5,524 bases of DNA from JANYCG01 sp031428695 (GTDB lineage: Bacteria > Pseudomonadota > Gammaproteobacteria > Burkholderiales > Burkholderiaceae_C): the NCBI GenBank assembly GCA_031428695.1, contig JANOYE010000316.1, forward strand, positions 1 to 5,524, given 5' to 3'. Within the stretch, counting starts at the first letter, position 1. Every line of letters begins with the position of its first letter. Under the pieces are notes generated by a model. It worked only from the letters and a program-made list of their open reading frames with translations, made no database searches and was not told the origin of the DNA. Shown piece by piece: positions 1 through 5,524 of this stretch. The translations under genes and the position numbers were made by a program.

Positions 1-13
1 ACCCCATCGGCGC

Positions 14-20
14 GGGGGAG
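14..20 (+). promoter_or_regulatory. Ribosome binding site of the 80-residue ORF
   Basis: The purine run GGGGGAG ends five bases before the ATG at 26. This is a Shine-Dalgarno-like match at a normal distance and supports choosing that ATG over the later in-frame ATGs at 71 and 98, neither of which has a comparable purine run upstream. It may be the only good ribosome entry site for both this ORF and the large gene behind it. Only 25 bases precede the ORF, so no promoter can be judged. Confidence 0.6.
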
Positions 21-25
21 AACCC

Positions 26-268
26 ATGAACACAAAAAATTCCGCAACGGCCCCCTGGACCACCGCAGCCATGGGCGGCGCACCTGACACGTCGCCGATG
101 GAATTGACCGCCCTGGGCGATCACCTGAACCTGTGCCGCAAGACGCACGGGCGCCTGTTTGCCGCCCGCTGCGCCGCCGAAACGGTGAGCGGATTCGTCT
201 CGGCCCGTTTTGTCACCAGCCTGGTTGCAGCCGTCTTTTTGATCCTCGCAGGTGCCCAATTGTTGTAA
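26..268 (+). CDS. Hypothetical small protein with a C-terminal membrane segment
   Basis: An 80-residue protein that I do not recognise. The first 25 residues are rich in Ala, Thr, Pro and Gly and look disordered. Residues 26-61 are more helical and charged, with two cysteines (C37, C49). Residues 62-80 form one uninterrupted hydrophobic stretch (FVTSLVAAVFLILAGAQLL) ending exactly at the stop, so a tail-anchored inner-membrane topology is plausible. There is no N-terminal signal peptide. The start is chosen for the GGGGGAG site five bases upstream. The stop TAA (266-268) lies one codon before the ATG of the glucan synthase, in the same frame, so the two are probably co-transcribed and coupled. 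It could be a real small membrane protein working with the synthase, or mainly a translated leader. The synthase family does not need this segment: its usual N-terminal region of about 400 residues before the first membrane helix is already complete downstream. Existence as a gene is moderately supported; function is unknown. Confidence 0.55.
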   Translation: MNTKNSATAPWTTAAMGGAPDTSPMELTALGDHLNLCRKTHGRLFAARCAAETVSGFVSARFVTSLVAAVFLILAGAQLL

Positions 269-274
269 ACCATG
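266..274 (+). promoter_or_regulatory. Stop/start junction, probable translational coupling
   Basis: The sequence reads TAA-ACC-ATG: the stop of the small ORF, one codon, then the start of the synthase, all in one frame. No Shine-Dalgarno lies at normal distance before the ATG at 272; the nearest purine-rich match (GCAGG at 248-252) is about 19 bases away. Ribosomes finishing the small ORF could re-initiate here. This is inferred from spacing and from the missing ribosome binding site; no direct signal proves it. Confidence 0.4.
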
Positions 275-3200
275 GCGCCGACTTCGCTGATGCGTCTGGT
301 GCCAGATGCGCCCCAGGAACCGCGCGACATCCTTGATGCCGCAAGAGGACCGCTTCAGGCACCCATAAGATCCGAAATTTTTGGCCCGCAAAGGTTTGCA
401 CAGCACGGTCGTAGCCTGGGCGCAACCCACCGCGGCGCCAGAGCGAATGCACGCGCGGCAAGCTTTTTCCCGAGGATTCAGCAGAACATCAAAACACTGC
501 GGGTGGCTCACCACTACATCAGCATGCAGGCGCGGGTCGGGTATGACATCAGCCCGGCGGCCGAGTGGCTGCTTGACAATTTTCACTTGGTAGAAACGCA
601 GGTCAGCGAAATCAACAAAGGTCTTCCGCGAGGGTATTTCCGTACCCTTCCGATATTGCAGGACGAACCGCTCGCGGGGTTGCCCCGTGTTTACGGCATC
701 GCCTGGGCCTTGGTCGCCCACACCGACAGCGCCGTCGATGAAGACCTGTATGTGCATTTTCTGAGTGCCTACCAGGAAACGCGCGAATTGACGCTGAATG
801 AGTTGTGGGCACTGCCCACAACGCTGCGTGTCGTCCTGGTAGAGAATCTGCGGCGCCTGGCTGAACGCGTGGCCGCCAACAAAGCCGCCCGGGAAATTGC
901 CAACCTCTGTTGCGACCGGATAGACAGTTATTCGACCGAGCAATTTGACCAGCTTTTGTTCTTGATGAACCAGCGCGGCGCCGGCCGTGCGTTCCTCGTG
1001 CAGATGGCCTTGCGCTTGGGAGAACCAGGCACGTCCACCCAAACTGGCGGCACCGCCCGATGCGCGCAATGGCTGAAGGTCGCCTTGCCGGATCTGGCGG
1101 CTGCACAGATACAGCAACCGCTAGACCAGGCCGCCGACAACCTGAGCATGAGCAATGCTGTCAAAGCCTTGCGTGCCATTGGTGAGGTTGAATGGGCGCA
1201 GGTCATTGGCCAAAGCAGCCCTCTGATGCGCTTGCTGCTGACCCAGCCACTTTTTGAGGCGGAAGACGAAGCGACGCAAAACCGCACACTGCATGGCATC
1301 GGGCGGCTGGCCGTCAAATGCCGCCAGCGGGAGATCGATGTTGCCCAAACCCTGCTCAAATTAATAGGTGGCACAGTAAGCCAGGATCATGCGGGCGCGG
1401 TTGCCGACCACTGGCTTAGCGGGGACGGCAAACCCCAGTTGATGGCCAGTTTGCAGCGCCGCGCCAGGGCCTGGTCGATTTGGCCGATCAACCCAAAGAA
1501 GCTGGCGTTGCCAATTTACCTGGGCACCGTGCTGGCAGGCACGCTCGCGCTCGTGGCCTGGATACTGCTTCACCAAAACATGGGAGAGGTTGTCGCTGCG
1601 TCCAGCTTGGGCGGGAGCCTGCTGGTTGCGGCACTCATGCTGTTCCCGGCGTCCGAGGCGGTCGTGGCGGTGACCAACCGGGTGATCAGCGAATCAGCGC
1701 GCCCGGTTTTTCTGCCCCGGCTGGCGTTGAATGGCGGCTTGGCGCCGGAACACCGCGTGATGGTGGTGATCCCTGGCCTTCTGGCCAGCACGGGCGATGC
1801 CGCCAACCTGGTTCACCGCCTTCATCTGCATTACCTTGCCAATCCCGAGCGGCACGCGCAATTTGCCTTGTTGACCGACTGGACCGATGCCGCCTCGGCC
1901 AGCCTTCCCACTGACCCGGCATTGCTGGGCGAAACCCTGCGCCTGCTCGGCGAACTGAACGACAGGCATCCCGTGGCCCAAGGTGCCGATCCGCGCTTTA
2001 TCCTGCTGCATCGAAACCGGACGTTCAGCGACACTGAACAGGCCTGGATCGGATGGGAGAGGAAGCGCGGAAAACTCGAACAACTGGTCAAGGCGCTGGC
2101 CACTGGCGACAGCGCGGCCTTTCTGGACCTGGGGCTGGCTTCAAGCATCAGCGCAGACACCCGCTACGTCCTCACGTTGGACAGCGACACGCACCTGCCA
2201 CCGGGGCGCCTGCGCGAGCTGGTGGCCGTCGCTGCGCACCCGCAAAATCGGCCCCGCCTGGATGCGACCCAGCGCCGGGTCATTGCAGGCTACGGCATTT
2301 TTCAGCCACGTCTCGTGACGCCCCTGCCTGCCGCCCGAAACATCACCCTGTTTCATTGGCTGTTTTCCGGGCAACTGGGCATAGACGCTTACAGCGCTGC
2401 CGCCTCAGAAATCTACCAAGACATTTTTGGCGAAGGCACGTTCACCGGCAAAGGCCTGCTCGATGTGCAGGCCATGCACCAAGTGCTGGCGGGCCGGCTC
2501 CCCACGGGCCAGATTTTGAGCCATGACCTGCTTGAAGGCGCACTGGTGCGCTGCGCTGCCGTCTCCGACATCACGCTGATTGAAGACGCGCCATTCCACC
2601 CGGATGTGGCGGCTTCGCGCATGCACCGCTGGATGCGGGGTGACTGGCAATTGCTGCCCATCCTGGCCAGCCCGCAGACCTTTCCCCTTCGCGGCATCAA
2701 CCGCTGGAAGATGATCGACAACCTGCGCCGCTCCCTGGTGCCGCCAGTGTCGCTGGCCTTGCTGGTAACGTCGCTTGCCGGGAACGCGCTTTCACCGTGG
2801 GCCGCGTTGCTGCTGGTCATGGCGGCTTTTTCGGCGGGGCCGATTTTGGGAGCGGTTGCGGGTTTCGCGCCCAGCCGCGACGACCTGTCCAGAATTTTCT
2901 TTTACCGCCTGGCGTTCATTGATTTAGGTCGGGCGGTGAGCGGTGGCCTTTGGTGGCTGGCCCAGTTGCTGCAGCAGGCCATGCTGTCAACAGATGCGAT
3001 ATTCCGAGCCCTCTACCGGATGGCAATCAGCCGCCGCAAACTCCTTCAGTGGATGCCAATGGCTGCGGCAGAAGCAAAGACCTCGGTTGAACTGGTTGTA
3101 TTGATCCGCCGACACTGGACCATTGCTTTGGCTGCAAGCCTGATCTTCGTGGCGCTGCTGGCCCTCGCCACCCCACACCCTTATCTTGCGGCGTTTCTCT

Positions 3201-5524
3201 GCTTGTGCTGGTCGGCTTCTGCAGTTTGGACCTGGCGCTTCAGCGCGCCCGGCCAGAAAAATGAAGGCACGGCCTTGACTGCCAGCGACAGGAGCTACTT
3301 GCTCGGCATTGCAAAAGACTCCTGGCGCTTGTTCGAACGCTGTGTAGGCGTGGCCGACCATCATCTGCCCCCCGACAATTTGCAGACGATGCCTTACGAC
3401 ATGGTGGCGCACCGGACTTCCCCCACCAACATTGGCCTGTACCTGATGAGTGTGGCCTGCGCCCGGGAGTTTGGCTGGATCACTGCCCAGGAAATGACCG
3501 ACCGCGTTGAAAACACGGTAGAGACGCTGTTGAAAATGCGACGGCACCAGGGACACTTTCTCAACTGGTACGACACGCAGACGCTGGAACCGCTGGCACC
3601 CATGTATGTATCCACCGTCGACAGTGGCAACCTGAGTGGCCAATTGTTGGCCGTGGGGCAAGCCTGCCGGCGCCTGGCCAACAGCCCCATCGGGTCAGTG
3701 GAGGGTGGCCTGGCGGGCCGGCTCGCCGGCTTGGCGAAGACCTGCGAGGAACTCGCCTGGCAGGCTGATTTCACATTTTTGTACAACGCCAAACGCCGCT
3801 TATTTCACATCGGGTTTCAGGTCGCCGAACAAAAACTCGACATATCTTTTTACGATTTGCTGGCTTCGGAAGCGCATTTGACCAGCCTGCTGGCCATTGC
3901 AAAAGGCGATGTGCCGGTGCGCCATTGGGCCGCATTGGGTCGGCCATTTTTTGCACTGGGGACCTCAGCGGGCTTGCGCTCCTGGTCGGGTTCGATGTTT
4001 GAGTACCTGATGCCAGGCCTGCTGCTGGACGCGCCCTACGGCAGCGTGCTGCAAAGCGCCTGCCAAGTCGCTCTGGCAGAACAAATGTCGTTTGCCACCC
4101 GGCAGAAGGTGCCATGGGGAATTTCTGAATCTGCCTATGCGGCGCGTGACCACACACTGGCCTATCAGTATGCGCCCCACGGCGTGCCTCGCCTGGCGCT
4201 GCGCCGCACGCCAGCCGATGATTTGGTGGTTGCGCCCTACGCCACCGCACTTGCGGCGCAAATTTCAGTTCACCAGGCGATACCCAACTTCAAGGCTCTC
4301 GAGGCCATCGGTGGCCGAGGAGACTATGGTTTCGTTGACGCACTGGATTTTTCTGCGGGCAGACAAACCGAGGCGGTGGCAGGCACGCCCGTTGCCACCT
4401 TCATGGCACATCACCAGGGAATGACCATCGTCGCCCTGGCCAATGCCCTGCTTGACGGTGTGGCTCAACGATGGGGCATGTCTAACCCGCACATTGAAGC
4501 TGTCAGTTCGTTGCTGCACGAGCGAGTTCCGCGTGAAATTTCTGTGTTGCCGCCGATGTCTGCCGACGTTGCGGCATTGAATTTCCGAAGCCGCACGCCG
4601 GGGCTGTTGCGCGAGGTGTTGCCCGGCGCCCATGCGGTTGAGCCAACCCATCTCTTGTCCAATGGCCGCTACAGCGTGGCGTTGCGCAGCAACGGCGCCG
4701 GATGGAGCAGATGGGGCCAGGCCGGCATCAATCGCTGGCGTGACGACGCATTGCGCGACACCAGCGGATCTTTCATCTACCTGCGCAGGCAGATCGGGTC
4801 AAGTGGCGGCCACGCTGGCACAACGCAGCCACCCGTGCATTCACTGACGCAACATCCCGCGCCCGATCCAGATGCCAGGTACCAAAGCGTTTTCCATGCA
4901 GATCGCGTTTGTTTTTTGACTGAATCGGCAGACCTGCAATCCACCATGACGGTTTGGGTCAGTCCGGAAGACGATATAGAGTTCCGCCAGGTTGAATTGC
5001 GAAATACATCCAGCCAAACGATTGAGCTTGACCTGATATCTGCTTTCGACATCACCTTGGCCAATCACCAGGCTGACGAAGCCCACCCGGCATTCAGCAA
5101 CCTGTTTGTGGGCGCCGAATGGCTTGCCGACGTCAAGGCGCTGCTGTTTGAACGCAAGCCGCGCCTTCCCTCAGAGCGCAGCCTGCATGCAGCCCATTTT
5201 CTGGTTGATTCGCAACCGGCCAGCGGCGCCTTGAGCATCCAAACTGACCGCCAACGCTGGCTTGGCCGCAACCATCCTGCCAGTCGCCCTGCGGCGGAAA
5301 TGGACAACGCGCCATCGCCGCCACTGACTTTTCCTGCGACGGCCACAGCACCCGAGGCGGTGCGGCTGGCGACCGGGCTTGACCCGGTGTGCGCTTTGGG
5401 GGTCAGACTGCAGATCGGCCCCCAGGCTAGCGCGCAAATCACGTTTGCCACCTGCGCATCCGACGAACTTGGCACGCTGCACGCCGTCGTTGACAAGTAC
5501 CGCCGACCCGTCAACGTGCAACGC
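272..5524 (+). CDS. ndvB: Cyclic beta-1,2-glucan synthase (GT84 / glucoamylase-like / GH94), 3' end outside window
   Basis: Inner-membrane enzyme that by family builds cyclic beta-1,2-glucan from UDP-glucose in the cytoplasm (initiation, elongation, length control by phosphorolysis, cyclisation). 1751 codons are open to the window edge; the family is about 2800 residues. Visible in order: an N-terminal helical region (1-410) with the family block AAEWLLDNFHLVE (96-108); membrane helices about 411-433 and 440-460; GT84 domain about 495-800 with LLTDWTDA (533-540), KRGKL (598-602), the DSD metal/nucleotide motif (637-639), YQDIFGEGTFTGKG (715-728), SHDLLEG with the likely catalytic-base Glu755, and RMHRWMRGDWQ (783-793, the QxxRW-like motif); helices about 822-839, 842-864, 951-967 and 970-988; a glucoamylase-like domain about 1000-1420 with HRTSPTNIG (1047-1055), GHFLNWYDT (1094-1102), STVDSGN (1114-1120), PWGISESAY (1281-1289) and MAHHQGM (1378-1384); and the GH94 N-terminal beta-sandwich from about 1461 with SNGRY (1463-1467), HPAFSNLFV (1605-1613) and DRQRWLGR (1659-1666). 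Six helices match the topology known for Brucella Cgs. The GH94 catalytic barrel lies beyond the window. The start at 272 is the first ATG after the in-frame TAA; Met7 (290) is the alternative, also without a ribosome binding site. I see no frameshift or internal stop. It is unrelated to the Pseudomonas gene also called ndvB. Family assignment is very sure; product linkage and ring size are inferred. Confidence 0.95.
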   Translation, partial: MAPTSLMRLVPDAPQEPRDILDAARGPLQAPIRSEIFGPQRFAQHGRSLGATHRGARANARAASFFPRIQQNIKTLRVAHHYISMQARVGYDISPAAEWLLDNFHLVETQVSEINKGLPRGYFRTLPILQDEPLAGLPRVYGIAWALVAHTDSAVDEDLYVHFLSAYQETRELTLNELWALPTTLRVVLVENLRRLAERVAANKAAREIANLCCDRIDSYSTEQFDQLLFLMNQRGAGRAFLVQMALRLGEPGTSTQTGGTARCAQWLKVALPDLAAAQIQQPLDQAADNLSMSNAVKALRAIGEVEWAQVIGQSSPLMRLLLTQPLFEAEDEATQNRTLHGIGRLAVKCRQREIDVAQTLLKLIGGTVSQDHAGAVADHWLSGDGKPQLMASLQRRARAWSIWPINPKKLALPIYLGTVLAGTLALVAWILLHQNMGEVVAASSLGGSLLVAALMLFPASEAVVAVTNRVISESARPVFLPRLALNGGLAPEHRVMVVIPGLLASTGDAANLVHRLHLHYLANPERHAQFALLTDWTDAASASLPTDPALLGETLRLLGELNDRHPVAQGADPRFILLHRNRTFSDTEQAWIGWERKRGKLEQLVKALATGDSAAFLDLGLASSISADTRYVLTLDSDTHLPPGRLRELVAVAAHPQNRPRLDATQRRVIAGYGIFQPRLVTPLPAARNITLFHWLFSGQLGIDAYSAAASEIYQDIFGEGTFTGKGLLDVQAMHQVLAGRLPTGQILSHDLLEGALVRCAAVSDITLIEDAPFHPDVAASRMHRWMRGDWQLLPILASPQTFPLRGINRWKMIDNLRRSLVPPVSLALLVTSLAGNALSPWAALLLVMAAFSAGPILGAVAGFAPSRDDLSRIFFYRLAFIDLGRAVSGGLWWLAQLLQQAMLSTDAIFRALYRMAISRRKLLQWMPMAAAEAKTSVELVVLIRRHWTIALAASLIFVALLALATPHPYLAAFLCLCWSASAVWTWRFSAPGQKNEGTALTASDRSYLLGIAKDSWRLFERCVGVADHHLPPDNLQTMPYDMVAHRTSPTNIGLYLMSVACAREFGWITAQEMTDRVENTVETLLKMRRHQGHFLNWYDTQTLEPLAPMYVSTVDSGNLSGQLLAVGQACRRLANSPIGSVEGGLAGRLAGLAKTCEELAWQADFTFLYNAKRRLFHIGFQVAEQKLDISFYDLLASEAHLTSLLAIAKGDVPVRHWAALGRPFFALGTSAGLRSWSGSMFEYLMPGLLLDAPYGSVLQSACQVALAEQMSFATRQKVPWGISESAYAARDHTLAYQYAPHGVPRLALRRTPADDLVVAPYATALAAQISVHQAIPNFKALEAIGGRGDYGFVDALDFSAGRQTEAVAGTPVATFMAHHQGMTIVALANALLDGVAQRWGMSNPHIEAVSSLLHERVPREISVLPPMSADVAALNFRSRTPGLLREVLPGAHAVEPTHLLSNGRYSVALRSNGAGWSRWGQAGINRWRDDALRDTSGSFIYLRRQIGSSGGHAGTTQPPVHSLTQHPAPDPDARYQSVFHADRVCFLTESADLQSTMTVWVSPEDDIEFRQVELRNTSSQTIELDLISAFDITLANHQADEAHPAFSNLFVGAEWLADVKALLFERKPRLPSERSLHAAHFLVDSQPASGALSIQTDRQRWLGRNHPASRPAAEMDNAPSPPLTFPATATAPEAVRLATGLDPVCALGVRLQIGPQASAQITFATCASDELGTLHAVVDKYRRPVNVQR

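Noticed and set aside
612..1106. Minus-strand open frame of 164 codons
   Set aside because: The translation is Arg/Pro-rich and low in complexity, as expected of a shadow of the GC-rich plus-strand gene. It overlaps the conserved N-terminal region of the synthase.
1480..1914. Plus-strand open frame of 144 codons in another frame
   Set aside because: It sits across the first two membrane helices and the GT84 start of the synthase. Composition is Gly/Arg-rich with no domain and no ribosome binding site noticed.
2053..2526. Plus-strand open frame of 157 codons in another frame
   Set aside because: It overlaps the GT84 catalytic core (DSD, FGEGTFTGKG) read in the synthase frame. Its own translation is His/Pro/Arg-rich and unrecognisable.
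3638..3655. Near-palindrome around TGGCCAATTGTTGGCC
   Set aside because: It lies inside the conserved glucoamylase-like coding region (just after STVDSGN), with no adjacent T-run or promoter context. It is best explained by codon content.
2987..3661. Minus-strand open frame of 224 codons
   Set aside because: It lies antisense to a stretch of the synthase whose plus-strand translation carries strong family motifs (HRTSPTNIG, GHFLNWYDT). Its own translation shows no recognisable domain. Long antisense frames are expected in GC-rich coding DNA.
272..5524. Possible frameshift or pseudogene in the synthase
   Set aside because: I read the frame from 272 to the end: no stop occurs and family motifs appear in the expected order and spacing in a single frame. 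The missing C-terminus is due only to the window edge.

Overview
The window is dominated by one very large plus-strand gene. It opens at position 272 and is still open at the last base (1751 codons, no stop). It encodes the N-terminal and central part of a cyclic beta-1,2-glucan synthase of the NdvB/ChvB/Cgs type: an inner-membrane protein with a GT84 glucosyltransferase domain, a glucoamylase-like domain and the start of a GH94 phosphorylase-like module. Known family members are about 2800 residues long, so roughly the last thousand residues, including the GH94 catalytic barrel, should lie beyond the right edge.

Layout. Positions 1-25 are a short leader carrying a purine-rich ribosome binding site. 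Positions 26-268 encode an unrecognised 80-residue protein that ends in a hydrophobic segment. Its TAA is followed after one codon, in the same reading frame, by the ATG of the synthase at 272. The synthase ATG has no Shine-Dalgarno of its own, so the two genes look translationally coupled. From 272 to 5524 everything is synthase coding sequence. There are no RNA genes, mobile elements, CRISPR arrays or clear terminators.

How it works. By homology the synthase uses UDP-glucose on the cytoplasmic side. It initiates on itself, elongates a beta-1,2-glucan chain, trims it by phosphorolysis through the C-terminal GH94 module, and cyclises it. The product is normally exported by an ABC transporter (NdvA/ChvA type, not in this window) to become an osmoregulated periplasmic glucan. 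All GT84 signature motifs visible here are intact, so the protein is probably active.

Organism. The DNA is GC-rich, with heavy use of GCC, GGC and CTG but also many TTG and CAA codons. Cyclic beta-1,2-glucan synthase is best known from alphaproteobacteria and also occurs in other proteobacteria. The codon style suggests a proteobacterium, possibly a betaproteobacterium of the Comamonadaceae type. That placement is a low-confidence impression.
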